64,000 nt of DNA, taken from Oscillospiraceae bacterium (GTDB lineage Bacteria > Bacillota > Clostridia > Oscillospirales > Ruminococcaceae). Positions 8,943 through 18,098 of the stretch are shown here, piece by piece. Both the position numbers and the translations under genes were made by a program. Position 1 is the first letter of the stretch; each line of letters starts with the position of its first letter. The notes under the pieces were generated by a model that saw only the letters and a list, made by a program, of their open reading frames with translations, was not told the DNA's origin and searched no databases. The stretch lies in assembly GCA_025757845.1 (NCBI GenBank), contig CP107211.1, forward strand, positions 1,302,001 through 1,366,000, given 5' to 3'.

Positions 8943-9317
8943 TCACTCCATATCGTACAGCTTCATGGTTTCCGGGCTGCGGTATTCGTGCTTTTCATAA
9001 TAGCCGATCAGGGTGCCGTCGGCGTCCCGCAGGGCGACCATGTAGACGTCCTTGTTTTGTTTGACGTTGTGGTAGGTGTAAACAAGGTTGTGATTTTTGT
9101 CGGCGGCAAACCAGTCGATGACCCGCTGGATGGTCTGGCGGGACTGCGGATTGTGGCAGGTCAGTACGCTTTTGCCCAGCAGGGCAGCACCGCCATGCTT
9201 TGCATAGCTGGCAATGGCGGCGGGGTTCATATAGATGATGGTGTGTTCCAGGTCGCAGATCACGACCGCTGCACGGTCCTGATCCACGAGACTTTTGAAA
9301 TAGGCATTCAACTCCAT
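8943..9317 (-). CDS. Single-domain PAS protein
   Basis: A 124-residue soluble protein that is essentially one PAS domain: AAVVICDLEHTIIYMNPAA (first strands and helix), a GKSVLTCHNP turn, then the paired strands HNLVYTYHNVKQNKDVYMVALRD and the closing IGYYEKHEY. It probably senses a small ligand or cofactor; none can be named. There is no output domain, so it would act on a partner protein. ATG at 9317 has AGGAGA upstream and follows the rluA-family stop by three bases, implying coupling. Confidence 0.75.
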   Translation of the reverse strand: MELNAYFKSLVDQDRAAVVICDLEHTIIYMNPAAIASYAKHGGAALLGKSVLTCHNPQSRQTIQRVIDWFAADKNHNLVYTYHNVKQNKDVYMVALRDADGTLIGYYEKHEYRSPETMKLYDME

Positions 9318-9320
9318 GAT

Positions 9321-10325
9321 TTATTCTCCTTTGGCAGGGTCCGGTTTGGTTTTGTCCAGTGCGTCAAACTGCTTTACGATCTGCGGGTCCTTCAGTTTGA
9401 TGACCTTGCCGGAAAGATCGTGCAGGGTGTTTTCCTCCGGAATTTCCCGGAAGGTGATGCGCACGGCGCACAGGGCCTGCGTTTTTGTGCCGGTGCGCTC
9501 GTTCATTTTGCGGTTGCCGTATTTGATGTCGCCCAGCACGGGTTTGCCCAGATAGGCCAGATGGGCACGGATCTGGTGGGTGCGGCCGGTGACCAGGCCG
9601 ATCTTGCACAATGCAAAGGGCCCGGCCGTGCGCAGCACATCCACATCCGTGATGATCTGTTTGCGGTGTTCGTCCTGCGCCTGATGGGCGTGGATGCTCA
9701 CCTTGTTGTTCTTTTCGTCGTGCTCCCACCATGCGGTGAAACGCCCGCTCTGGGGGATGCCCACCGTGATGGTATAGTACTCCTTCTTGAGCAGGTCGGT
9801 GCGGATGATCTCGTTCATGTCCCGCAGGGCGGCGTAGCTCTTGGCGGCAATCACCAACCCCTCGGTGCCGCGGTCCAGCCGGTTGCAGATGCCGGGCTTA
9901 AAGCGGTTTTCGCCGTGGGGGTCGTATTCACCTTTTTCGGCCAGATACTGGGTAAAGGCATCCACAAGGTTCGCGTCACCAGTGCGGTCGCTGTGGCACA
10001 GCAGGTGGGTGGGCTTGTACAGCACGGCAATGTTGTCATCCTCATAAATCACGGTGACTTTGGGCTGCTTCGGCTGTTTTTTGGGCGCAGCCTTCGGCTC
10101 GGGTTTTGCGCCCTCCGGCGGGAAAAACTCATCGTTGATGTACAGCTCGATCAGGTCCCCGGCCTGCAGACGGTACTCCGGCGCGGCCTTTTTGCCGTTC
10201 ACCTTCACCCGCTTGTTGCGGAAACTCTTGTACAAAAGGCTGGTGGGAAAATCGCGGGTCACGCTCTGCACAAAGCGCGACAGGCGCACGCCGTCGTCGT
10301 TGGCGGTGGCGGTATATTGTTTCAT
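9321..10325 (-). CDS. RluA-family pseudouridine synthase
   Basis: A 334-residue enzyme converting specific uridines of rRNA (or tRNA) to pseudouridine. It has an N-terminal S4 RNA-binding domain (about residues 12-85; RLSRFVQSVTRDFPTSLLYK) and a catalytic domain with ICNRLDRGTEGLVIAAKS holding the catalytic Asp (family consensus HRLDxxTSG; here Asn replaces His). It also has the C-terminal GRTHQIRAHLAYLGKPVLGD motif. A lysine/proline-rich linker (about residues 82-100) separates the domains. It is first of a three-gene minus-strand group with the PAS and acetyltransferase genes. The exact target base cannot be told. Confidence 0.88.
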   Translation of the reverse strand: MKQYTATANDDGVRLSRFVQSVTRDFPTSLLYKSFRNKRVKVNGKKAAPEYRLQAGDLIELYINDEFFPPEGAKPEPKAAPKKQPKQPKVTVIYEDDNIAVLYKPTHLLCHSDRTGDANLVDAFTQYLAEKGEYDPHGENRFKPGICNRLDRGTEGLVIAAKSYAALRDMNEIIRTDLLKKEYYTITVGIPQSGRFTAWWEHDEKNNKVSIHAHQAQDEHRKQIITDVDVLRTAGPFALCKIGLVTGRTHQIRAHLAYLGKPVLGDIKYGNRKMNERTGTKTQALCAVRITFREIPEENTLHDLSGKVIKLKDPQIVKQFDALDKTKPDPAKGE

Positions 10326-10424
10326 GCAATACTCCTTGCTTCTCAGAAAAAATAACTGATACTATACTAATACACAAAACCAGCCAAGTCAACGCATCCC
10401 GCCCTGAATATTTTGCCCGGGGGC

Positions 10425-10453
10425 TTGAGTTCCGTGCCGGAAATGGGTACTAT
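10425..10453 (+). promoter_or_regulatory. Promoter of radC
   Basis: TTGAGT, 17 bases, TACTAT, 30 bases before the start codon. Confidence 0.6.
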
Positions 10454-10483
10454 AAAGAAAGAACGCTGAAAAGGAGAACCGCC

Positions 10484-11203
10484 ATGGCAGAATACAAACG
10501 GCATCAGGGGCACCGCCAGCGCATGCGGGAGCGGGTGCAGAACTACGGGCTGGACAGTCTGGCCGACCATGAAGTGCTGGAATATATCCTGTATACGACC
10601 AATGCTCAGAGGGATACCAACGAGATCGCGTATAACCTGCTGGAGCGGTTCGGGGACTTTGCCTCTGTGCTGGAGGCCAGCGAGGAAGAACTGTGTACCG
10701 TGGAGGGCATCGGCCCCACCTCGGCAAGACTGTTGCACATGCTGCCGCAGGTCAGCCGGTATTACGGGCGCTGCCGCACCGACGGAAAGCGCTGCTTCAA
10801 GACCACGGAACAGCTGGGCAGCTACCTGATGGCCAAGTTTGCCTGGTCTGACTACGAGCGCGCCATGCTGGTCTCGCTGAGCACCCGCCGCCACATCAAA
10901 GCAGCGGTCTGGCTGCGGGAGGGCACCTCCGACCGGGTGAGCCTGGACGTGAAGGATGTGGTGGCCGCTGCCATCAAGGGCGGCACCGACGCTGTAGTGC
11001 TCTGTCACAATCACCCCAACGGAGTGGCTCTGCCCTCCATGGAGGATATGGAGGCCACTGGCAGCATTGCCCGGGCGCTGGGGCTGGTGAACATCCATCT
11101 GCTGGACCACTTTATCCTGACCGACACGGAGTGCTTTTCCATGCGGGATGCCGGGCGGCTGCCCATCTACGACTTCAAGACCGGCACACTTTTCTGGCCC
11201 TGA
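10484..11203 (+). CDS. radC: RadC-family JAB/MPN-domain protein
   Basis: A 239-residue protein with a helix-hairpin-helix domain (about residues 45-85; EEELCTVEGIGPTSARLLHM) and a C-terminal JAMM metalloprotease-like domain. The zinc motif is intact: VVLCHNHPNGVALPSMEDME gives HxHPxG...SxxD. The family was once linked to DNA repair; its true biochemical role is unsettled. Start ATG at 10484 has AAGGAGA seven to nine bases upstream. It lies directly upstream of uvrB but has its own promoter, and uvrB has another. Confidence 0.9.
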   Translation: MAEYKRHQGHRQRMRERVQNYGLDSLADHEVLEYILYTTNAQRDTNEIAYNLLERFGDFASVLEASEEELCTVEGIGPTSARLLHMLPQVSRYYGRCRTDGKRCFKTTEQLGSYLMAKFAWSDYERAMLVSLSTRRHIKAAVWLREGTSDRVSLDVKDVVAAAIKGGTDAVVLCHNHPNGVALPSMEDMEATGSIARALGLVNIHLLDHFILTDTECFSMRDAGRLPIYDFKTGTLFWP

Positions 11204-11217
11204 GTGCAGAATACCTG

Positions 11218-11246
11218 TTTACATTATAAAACTACTGTGCTATAAT
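11218..11246 (+). promoter_or_regulatory. Promoter of uvrBA with possible LexA-like half palindrome
   Basis: TTTACA, 17-base spacer, TATAAT. At 11209-11220 the word GAAT-ACCT-GTTT overlaps the -35 box and is two bases away from the Gram-positive LexA core GAAC-N4-GTTC; this makes SOS control possible but unproven. Confidence 0.75.
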
Positions 11247-11310
11247 CACATTGAAAGATACAACCAATTGTGGTTCTTCGCCCGGCGGAGAGCCGGAGAG
11301 GAGAGCTGCA

Positions 11311-13368
11311 GTGGCAGACGAAAAATTTGAACTGGTGTCCTCGTATCAGCCCACCGGCGACCAGCCCCAGGCCATTGAAACGCTGGTGGAGGGGGTGCAG
11401 CGGGGTGACCGCTGCCAGACCCTGCTGGGCGTTACCGGCAGCGGCAAGACTTTTACCATGGCCAACGTCATCGCCCGGTGCAACCGGCCCACGCTGGTGC
11501 TGGCCCACAACAAAACGCTGGCAGCCCAGCTGTGCACCGAGTTCCGCTCGTTTTTCCCCAACAATGCGGTGGAGTATTTTGTCAGCTACTACGACTACTA
11601 CCAGCCGGAAGCCTACATCCCCAGCACCGATACCTATATTGAAAAGGACAGCGCCATCAACGACGAGATCGACCGTCTGCGCCACTCGGCTACGGCGGCG
11701 CTTTCGGAACGGCGGGATGTGATCATCGTGGCGTCGGTGTCCTGCATCTACTCACTGGGCGACCCCATTGACTACCGCAGCATGGTCATCAGTCTGCGGC
11801 CCGGCATGCAGATGGAGCGGGATGAACTGTGCCAGAAGCTGGTTACCCTGCAATACGAGCGGAACGACGTAAATTTTGTCCGCAACAAGTTCCGCGTCCA
11901 CGGAGATACGGTGGACATTTATCTGGCCTATATGAGCGAGCTGGCCATCCGGGTGGAGTTTTTTGGGGACGAGATCGACCGCATCACCGAGTTCAACCCC
12001 CTCACCGGCACCAAGCAGAACGTGGTCAAGCATGTGGCCATCTTCCCGGCCAGCCACTACATTGTCAGCGCCGAGAAAAAGGCCGCCGCGCTGGAAAAGA
12101 TCCGCGCCGAGTGCGACGCGCAGGTGAAGCAGTTCACCGCAGAGGGCAAGCTCATCGAGGCCCAGCGCATTGCCCAGCGCACCAATTACGACATTGAGAT
12201 GCTCAACGAGGTGGGCATGTGCAAGGGCATCGAAAACTACTCGGCGGTGCTGTCGGGCCGTGCGCCGGGCAGCATGCCCACGACCCTGCTGGATTATTTC
12301 CCGGAGGATTTTCTGCTTTTTGTGGACGAAAGCCATGTCACCCTGCCGCAGGTGCGCGCCATGTACGGCGGCGACTACGCCCGCAAGAAAACGTTGGTGG
12401 AGTACGGGTTCCGTCTGCCGTCGGCCTTTGATAACCGCCCCCTCAAATTTGAGGAAGTGGAGTCCAAGCTCAACCAGATGATCTTTGTTTCGGCTACGCC
12501 CGGAGAATATGAGCGCCAGAACAGCACCCAGGTGGCCCAGCAGGTCATCCGTCCCACCGGATTGCTGGACCCGGTCATCTCGGTGCGCCCGGTGGAAGGG
12601 CAGGTGGTAGACCTTCTGGGCGAGATCAACACCCGCATTGCCCGGCAGGAGCGGGTGCTGGTGACCACCCTGACCAAAAAAATGGCCGAGGACCTCACCG
12701 ACTACCTCACCGAACAGGGCATCAAGGTCAAGTATATGCACCACGAGGTGGACACCTTCGAGCGCATGGAGATCATCAAGGACCTGCGCCTGGGCAGCAT
12801 CGACGTGGTGGTGGGTATCAACCTGCTGCGCGAGGGTCTGGACCTGCCGGAGGTGAGCCTGGTGGCCATTCTGGATGCCGACAAGGAAGGTTTTCTGCGC
12901 AGCGAGACCAGTCTCATCCAGACCATCGGCCGTGCTGCCCGAAACGCAGAAGGCATGGTCATCATGTACGCCGATGTGGTCACCGACAGCATGGACCGTG
13001 CCATCACTGAGACGGAGCGCCGCCGCGCCATCCAGATGGCCTACAATCAGGAACATGGCATCGTGCCCAGGACCATCGTCAAGGCCATTGCAGACAGCAT
13101 CGAGATCAGCGACAAGGCCGAGAACGCCAAACGCAACACCCGCCGCATGGGTAAGATGGAGCGGGAAGCCGCCATTGAGCGTCTGACCCGCGAGATGAAG
13201 GAAGCCGCCAAGCTGCTGGAGTTCGAGCACGCGGCCTTCCTGCGCGACCAGATCGACCGCCTGCGCCGGGGCGAGAACCCCACCGTGGATTCGGCGGCCG
13301 AGACGGAGCGCAAACAGAACCATGCACAGACACAACGAAAAGGGAGAAAATACCTTGGCAAACGATAA
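11311..13368 (+). CDS. uvrB: Excinuclease ABC subunit B
   Basis: DNA damage-verifying helicase of nucleotide excision repair; works with UvrA and then UvrC. The 685-residue product has normal length. Visible are the Walker A loop [14 protein letters not shown] (about residue 38), the beta-hairpin region [20 protein letters not shown], the [13 protein letters not shown]-type box, the C-terminal helicase motifs ([22 protein letters not shown]) and a final UVR domain, [20 protein letters not shown] at 11311 is chosen over upstream in-frame starts because GAGAGGAG lies seven bases before it. Its end overlaps uvrA by 14 bases. Confidence 0.97.
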   Translation: MADEKFELVSSYQPTGDQPQAIETLVEGVQRGDRCQTLLGVTGSGKTFTMANVIARCNRPTLVLAHNKTLAAQLCTEFRSFFPNNAVEYFVSYYDYYQPEAYIPSTDTYIEKDSAINDEIDRLRHSATAALSERRDVIIVASVSCIYSLGDPIDYRSMVISLRPGMQMERDELCQKLVTLQYERNDVNFVRNKFRVHGDTVDIYLAYMSELAIRVEFFGDEIDRITEFNPLTGTKQNVVKHVAIFPASHYIVSAEKKAAALEKIRAECDAQVKQFTAEGKLIEAQRIAQRTNYDIEMLNEVGMCKGIENYSAVLSGRAPGSMPTTLLDYFPEDFLLFVDESHVTLPQVRAMYGGDYARKKTLVEYGFRLPSAFDNRPLKFEEVESKLNQMIFVSATPGEYERQNSTQVAQQVIRPTGLLDPVISVRPVEGQVVDLLGEINTRIARQERVLVTTLTKKMAEDLTDYLTEQGIKVKYMHHEVDTFERMEIIKDLRLGSIDVVVGINLLREGLDLPEVSLVAILDADKEGFLRSETSLIQTIGRAARNAEGMVIMYADVVTDSMDRAITETERRRAIQMAYNQEHGIVPRTIVKAIADSIEISDKAENAKRNTRRMGKMEREAAIERLTREMKEAAKLLEFEHAAFLRDQIDRLRRGENPTVDSAAETERKQNHAQTQRKGRKYLGKR

Positions 13369-16216
13369 GATCATCATCAAGGGTGCCCGCGAGCACAACC
13401 TGAAAAATGTAAACCTGACCCTCCCGCGGGAGAAGCTCATCGTCATGACCGGCCTGTCCGGTTCGGGCAAGTCGAGCCTTGCCTTTGACACCATCTACGC
13501 CGACGGCCAGCGCCGCTATGTGGAGAGCCTGTCCAGCTACGCCCGCATGTTCCTGGGCCGGATGGACAAGCCCGATGTGGACGATATCACCGGCCTGTCG
13601 CCGGCCATTTCCATCGACCAGAAAACAACCAGCCACAACCCCCGCTCCACCGTGGGCACCGTGACCGAGATCTACGATTACCTGCGCCTGCTGTACGCCC
13701 GCGTGGGCGTGCCCCACTGTCCGGTGTGCGGCCGGGTCATCAGTCAGCAGACCGTGGACGAGATGGTGGACGCCGTCCTGAAGCTGGAAGAGGGGACCAA
13801 GTTCATGGTGCTGGCTCCGGTGGTGCGTCAGCGCAAGGGCACCCAGCAGAAGGAGCTGGATGCCGCCCGCCGTGCCGGTTACGCTCGCGTGAAGATCGAC
13901 GGCAATCTGTACGATCTGGATGAGGAGATCACGCTGGAAAAGAACATCAAGCACACCGTGGAGGTGGTGGTGGACCGCCTTGCCCTGCGCAAGGGCATCC
14001 GGGGCCGCCTGGCCGATTCGCTGGAAACGGCACTGGCCCTGACCGGCGGTGTGGCCGAGGTGGAAGTGGTCGGCGGCGAAGTGATGACCTTCAGCCAGAA
14101 TTTTGCCTGCCCGGAACACGGCATCTCCATCAGCGACCTGTCCCCCCGGCTGTTCTCCTTCAATAACCCGCTGGGTGCCTGCGAAAAGTGCACCGGCCTT
14201 GGCACTTTCATGCGGGTGGACGAGGAACGCATCCTGCCCAACCGGAACCTTTCCATCCGGGAGGGCGCCATCAAGGCCAGCGGCTGGTACTATGCCGAAG
14301 GTTCGGTGAGCGAGATGTACTATCTGGGCCTTGGCAAAAAGTACGGTTTTACGCTGGACACGCCCATCAAGGATATGAGCACCGAGGCGGTCAACGCCCT
14401 GCTCTACGGTACCAACGGCGAAAAGATCGAGATGCACCGCACCAACGAGTTCGGCAGCGGTGTCTACTATAATACGTTTGAGGGCATCGTGGAGAATTTG
14501 GAGCGCCGCTTCCGCGAGACCAACAGCGAGTGGATGAAGGAAGAAATCGGCAGCTTCATGTCCGGTGTGGAGTGCCCGGACTGCCGCGGCCGACGCCTGA
14601 AACCGGTGGTGCTGGCCGTAACGGTCGGGGACAAGAACATCAGCGAATTCTGCGAGATGTCCATCCGGGAAGAGCTGGAATTCATCCGGGAAAACGAGCC
14701 GAACCTGACCGAAAAACAGAAGCAGATCGGCGGCCAGATTATGAAGGAAATCAAAAACCGTCTGCAGTTTTTGCAGAGTGTGGGTCTGGATTATCTCACG
14801 CTGGCCCGGTCGGCGGGCACGCTGTCCGGCGGCGAGAGCCAGCGCATTCGCCTGACCACCCAGATCGGCAGCGCCCTTTCCGGTGTGCTGTATGTGCTGG
14901 ATGAGCCCAGCATCGGCCTGCACCAGCGCGACAACGACAAGCTGATTGCTACGCTCAAAAATCTGCGCGACCTTGGCAATACGGTCATCGTGGTGGAGCA
15001 CGACGAGGACACCATGCGCAATGCGGACTATATCGTGGACGTCGGCCCCGGTGCCGGTGTGCACGGCGGTGAGATCGTGGCGGCCGGCAGTGTGAAGGAT
15101 ATCTGCAAGGCCAAACGCAGCATCACCGGCGACTATCTCTCCGGCCGCAAGCGCATCGAAGTGCCCCAGACCCGCCGCTCCGGCAACGGCAACTTCCTCA
15201 CCGTGAAGGGCGCACGGGAAAACAACCTGCGCAACCTCGACGTAAAATTCCCGCTGGGTGAGTTCATCTGCGTGACCGGAATTTCCGGTTCCGGCAAGTC
15301 CAGCCTGATCAATGAGATCCTGTACAAAACGCTGGCCTGTGAGCTGAACGGTGCCCGCTCCCGTGCAGGCAAATGCGACGGGGTAGAGGGACTGGAGTTT
15401 GTGGATAAGGTCATCGGCATCGACCAGCAGCCCATCGGCCGCACGCCCCGCTCCAACCCCGCCACCTATACCGGGGTGTTCAACGATATCCGCACGGTGT
15501 TCTCCCAGACGCAGGACGCCAAAATGCGGGGCTACGGGCCGGGACGGTTCAGCTTCAACGTCAAGGGCGGTCGGTGCGAGGCCTGCGAGGGCAACGGCAT
15601 CCTGCAGATCGAAATGCACTTTTTGCCGGACGTGTATGTGCCCTGCGAAGTGTGCAAGGGCACCCGCTACAACCGCGAAACGCTGGAAGTGAAATATAAG
15701 GAAAAGACAATTTCCGACGTGCTGAACATGACTGTGGAAGAAGCGGTGGTGTTCTTTGCCAACCAGCCCAAGATCGCCCGCAAGCTGCAGACCCTGCTGG
15801 ATGTGGGTCTGGGGTATGTAACGCTGGGTCAGAGCGCCACCACCCTGTCCGGCGGCGAGGCTCAGCGTGTGAAGCTGGCCAACGAGCTGGCCCGCCGCGG
15901 CACCGGCAAAACGGTGTATATCCTCGACGAGCCCACCACCGGCCTGCACATCGCAGATGTGCACCGTCTGATCGAGGTGCTGCAGAAGCTGGTGGATGCC
16001 GGCAACACGGTCATCGTCATCGAGCACAATCTGGATCTGATCAAGTGCGCCGACCACATCATTGATCTGGGCCCGGAGGGCGGCAGTGCCGGTGGTCTGG
16101 TCATCGCCGAGGGTACCCCGGAGCAGGTGGCCGAAGTGCCCGGCAGCTTTACCGGCCAGTACCTCAAGCCCCTGCTGGAAAAGGACAAGGCACTGCGGCA
16201 GGCAGCACAACAATAA
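13355..16216 (+). CDS. uvrA: Excinuclease ABC subunit A
   Basis: Damage-recognition ATPase of nucleotide excision repair, an ABC-type dimer. The 953-residue product has two ABC modules: Walker [15 protein letters not shown] near the N-terminus and [13 protein letters not shown] near residue 645, with signatures [11 protein letters not shown] and [11 protein letters not shown]. The zinc sites are present: CEKCTGLG with its upstream pair, and CEACEGNG with [13 protein letters not shown] at 13355 is chosen because AAAAGGGAG lies eight bases upstream and the length then fits the family; an in-frame ATG at 13322 inside uvrB has no ribosome site. It is co-transcribed with uvrB. Confidence 0.97.
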   Translation: MANDKIIIKGAREHNLKNVNLTLPREKLIVMTGLSGSGKSSLAFDTIYADGQRRYVESLSSYARMFLGRMDKPDVDDITGLSPAISIDQKTTSHNPRSTVGTVTEIYDYLRLLYARVGVPHCPVCGRVISQQTVDEMVDAVLKLEEGTKFMVLAPVVRQRKGTQQKELDAARRAGYARVKIDGNLYDLDEEITLEKNIKHTVEVVVDRLALRKGIRGRLADSLETALALTGGVAEVEVVGGEVMTFSQNFACPEHGISISDLSPRLFSFNNPLGACEKCTGLGTFMRVDEERILPNRNLSIREGAIKASGWYYAEGSVSEMYYLGLGKKYGFTLDTPIKDMSTEAVNALLYGTNGEKIEMHRTNEFGSGVYYNTFEGIVENLERRFRETNSEWMKEEIGSFMSGVECPDCRGRRLKPVVLAVTVGDKNISEFCEMSIREELEFIRENEPNLTEKQKQIGGQIMKEIKNRLQFLQSVGLDYLTLARSAGTLSGGESQRIRLTTQIGSALSGVLYVLDEPSIGLHQRDNDKLIATLKNLRDLGNTVIVVEHDEDTMRNADYIVDVGPGAGVHGGEIVAAGSVKDICKAKRSITGDYLSGRKRIEVPQTRRSGNGNFLTVKGARENNLRNLDVKFPLGEFICVTGISGSGKSSLINEILYKTLACELNGARSRAGKCDGVEGLEFVDKVIGIDQQPIGRTPRSNPATYTGVFNDIRTVFSQTQDAKMRGYGPGRFSFNVKGGRCEACEGNGILQIEMHFLPDVYVPCEVCKGTRYNRETLEVKYKEKTISDVLNMTVEEAVVFFANQPKIARKLQTLLDVGLGYVTLGQSATTLSGGEAQRVKLANELARRGTGKTVYILDEPTTGLHIADVHRLIEVLQKLVDAGNTVIVIEHNLDLIKCADHIIDLGPEGGSAGGLVIAEGTPEQVAEVPGSFTGQYLKPLLEKDKALRQAAQQ

Positions 16217-16281
16217 AAAGAGCGCCGGTGCGTAAAAATCGGACTTTTTGCAAAAATATCCGAAAAAATTGCAAAAAATGG

Positions 16282-16310
16282 TTGACAAATGCCCCCACTC
16301 TGCGTATAAT
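16282..16310 (+). promoter_or_regulatory. Strong promoter of tRNA-Pro
   Basis: Perfect consensus TTGACA and TATAAT with a 17-base spacer, 43 bases before the tRNA. Confidence 0.93.
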
Positions 16311-16353
16311 ATTTCTTGTCGCCACGCTTCGGTAGGGAAGCGGAGCGCGATAT

Positions 16354-16431
16354 CCGGGTGTAGCGCAGTTTTGGTAGCGCGCTTGAATGGGGTTCAAGAG
16401 GCCGTGAGTTCGATTCTCGCCACTCGGACCA
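16354..16431 (+). tRNA. tRNA-Pro (anticodon GGG)
   Basis: Cloverleaf read directly: acceptor CCGGGTG pairs with CACTCGG (one G-T), D arm GCGC/GCGC, anticodon stem CTTGA/TCAAG with loop ATGGGGT giving anticodon GGG, T arm GTGAG/CTCGC around TTCGATT. The CCA end is encoded. It marks the left border of the mobile region, but no copy of its 3' end was found at the right border. Confidence 0.95.
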
Positions 16432-16436
16432 AACAA

Positions 16437-16489
16437 AAATAATCCGAACTTGTTTCCGATAGGAGATGGGTTCGGATTATTTGTTTTCT
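16437..16489 (+). terminator. tRNA terminator
   Basis: AAATAATCCGAAC pairs with GTTCGGATTATTT around a 20-base loop and is followed by GTTTTCTT. Confidence 0.85.
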
Positions 16490-16583
16490 TCGGAAAATTC
16501 AACGCAGGTGTCCGTGGAAGATGAAATCCGAAATCATAGATCGACCAATACAAACCAGACAACGATTTCAGGAGGATACGGTT

Positions 16584-16835
16584 ATGAAGTACGATGAAAA
16601 AGTTTGCCGCTTTAACATGGACACTGGGTGCGTGGAACTGCTGCTCCGGGACGGGAGAAAAATCTCCATCGACTGCACCGGGGTCGAGGATGCGCTGGAT
16701 GTAACCATGGCGCAGAGGTCGGAGTTAGACTACCTCATCTACAATGACCCACTGAGCTATGCCGATTTGATCCTGAACGGCGAACCGGAGAAATATCTTC
16801 GGAATGTAGCAGGAAGTCACGGGTTAGAAGATTGA
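16584..16835 (+). CDS. DUF6061 family protein
   Basis: An 83-residue acidic soluble protein of unknown function. The segment CRFNMDTGCVELLLRDGRKI followed by RSELDYLIYNDPLSYADLIL matches what I know of DUF6061, a small family found beside mobilisation genes in Firmicutes. ATG at 16584 has AGGAGG eight bases upstream. It is the first gene of the mobile region after the tRNA and is convergent with the next gene; a strong terminator follows at 16911. Confidence 0.7.
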   Translation: MKYDEKVCRFNMDTGCVELLLRDGRKISIDCTGVEDALDVTMAQRSELDYLIYNDPLSYADLILNGEPEKYLRNVAGSHGLED

Positions 16836-17111
16836 GGGCAAAACAAAAACAGGGTGCGCCATGCCGGACGCACCCTGCCAAAATCCGCATATGATAGCGA
16901 TATGTACAACAGGGCGTTCCCCGTCGGGAACGCTCTGTTTTTCTTTGCTTGGATTATGATGAGCCTGCTCTGCCTGCCACGCGGAAAACTCCCGCTGGCC
17001 TTCCTCGCTGTTCCAGCAAGCGAGAATCGCCGGATAGAATGCCCGTGCCAGACGGTCGATGACTTCATCGGGATAAGGGGAAGTGTTGGTGGACTTTTTC
17101 TTTTTGTTCAA
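16824..17111 (-). CDS. Small hypothetical protein of the mobilisation module
   Basis: A 95-residue frame from TTG at 17111 (AAGGAG seven bases upstream). The first 55 residues look genuine: a Lys-rich start, then PYPDEVIDRLARAFYPAILACW and EEGQREFSAWQAEQA, a short helical protein type seen next to relaxase operons. The last 40 residues are read through both terminator hairpins (16911-16943 and 16842-16877), so the natural stop has probably been lost or the tail is non-functional. Function unknown. Confidence 0.5.
   Translation of the reverse strand: MNKKKKSTNTSPYPDEVIDRLARAFYPAILACWNSEEGQREFSAWQAEQAHHNPSKEKQSVPDGERPVVHIAIICGFWQGASGMAHPVFVLPSIF
16842..16877 (-). terminator. Minus-strand intrinsic terminator
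   Basis: On the minus strand AGGGTGCG pairs with CGCACCCT and is followed by GTTTTTGTTTTG. It ends the ParB/relaxase/MobC transcription unit. Confidence 0.8.
16911..16943 (+). terminator. Plus-strand intrinsic terminator
   Basis: AGGGCGTTCCC pairs with GGGAACGCTCT around a CGTC tetraloop and is followed by GTTTTTC. It ends the DUF6061 transcript. Confidence 0.8.
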
Positions 17112-17159
17112 ACGCACGCTCCTTTGGACATCGGTAAACAGCATACCATGTGCCTGTTG

Positions 17160-18086
17160 TTATGCTGTCTGGTCTTTAACATCTGTGAGTGCGGCTTCCA
17201 GAGAAGTAAGATAGTCCTTATGCTTGTGAATGATATCCAGAATCACATCACGCTGCGCATTATCGGGCATCTTCTCCAACTGGTAGTTGAACGAAATGCG
17301 GAAACGAGTAGTGAGTTCTTCCAACGCCACATACTCGTACCGTACATCCTCCGGGTAAGCATCGCTGTCGTAAACCGATTCAAACTTTCGGAATGGCATG
17401 ACGGGCGCTTTACCCAGAATGCGGATCACACCGTCAGCGTCAGGCGTCGGTTCCACCTTCAGCTCCGGGTGCAGAATGTCCTGCAAAGTTTGTGCACGGT
17501 CATTGTAGGCCGCCCTGGCAAGGCGGTGCATATCCGCTTTGGACACTTTCGTCTGTCCGGACAGGATGCTCTGCTTTAGCCCCGGCATCAGTTCTTCTGC
17601 GATCTCCACGCCTTTCATATACTTCGAGGCGCGGAAAACGGTGTCCTTGCTCACACCGTTTTCTTCTGCGATTCGGTCGCAGGTTTTGGTGCTGTCGATC
17701 AAGTTCGCATTTAGCGAACTTGATTTTGCATCGCTGCTCTTGCGATCACCGCCGTGCGCGGCTTTTTCGGCTTCATACTGTTTGCCCATCAGGTAGTACT
17801 TCTGCTCCGGGGTTAAATTGCGCCGCCCCAACTGGTTCTTACAAATCCAAGCGAGGACTTCTTCTCTGCTTTCAAACGGGAGCGGCATGGTGGAGAAAGA
17901 GATTTCGGGATGTTCCTGAACGATTTCATAACGATTGTGGCCGTCAACAAGGATGTTATTCCAAATGATCAAAGGAGAAAGCAGCTTGCCTTCCTTGAGG
18001 ATATTTTCTTCAAGCTGCTTGTACTCATCGTCCGTCAGCGGCGGAATCTGATTCTGGAACTCCGTGTCGATTTTCAGATTGATCAT
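17160..18086 (-). CDS. ParB/Srx N-terminal domain protein
   Basis: A 308-residue DNA-binding protein. Residues about 20-95 form the ParB-like N domain (PPLTDDEYKQLEENILKEG, then LVDGHNRYEIV and the RREEVLAW-type segment); a helix-turn-helix follows around RIAEENGVSKDTVFRASKY (about 140). Unlike chromosomal ParB, the GERR motif is replaced, which fits plasmid or integrative-element regulators or partition proteins. ATG at 18086 has AAAGGAG seven bases upstream. It is the last but one gene of the MobC-relaxase unit. A fragment of a related protein occurs at 30825-31041. Confidence 0.8.
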   Translation of the reverse strand: MINLKIDTEFQNQIPPLTDDEYKQLEENILKEGKLLSPLIIWNNILVDGHNRYEIVQEHPEISFSTMPLPFESREEVLAWICKNQLGRRNLTPEQKYYLMGKQYEAEKAAHGGDRKSSDAKSSSLNANLIDSTKTCDRIAEENGVSKDTVFRASKYMKGVEIAEELMPGLKQSILSGQTKVSKADMHRLARAAYNDRAQTLQDILHPELKVEPTPDADGVIRILGKAPVMPFRKFESVYDSDAYPEDVRYEYVALEELTTRFRISFNYQLEKMPDNAQRDVILDIIHKHKDYLTSLEAALTDVKDQTA

Positions 18087-18098
18087 ACGCACACTCCT

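Noticed and set aside
13106..16288. 1060-codon minus-strand frame opposite uvrA
   Set aside because: Shadow of uvrA; no start signal or domain, and it extends into the tRNA promoter region.
16408..16431. tRNA-Pro 3' end as attachment site of the mobile region
   Set aside because: No second copy of the tRNA 3' end was seen near 35.4-35.7 kb, and the only integrase-like gene is a serine recombinase, which rarely uses tRNA genes.
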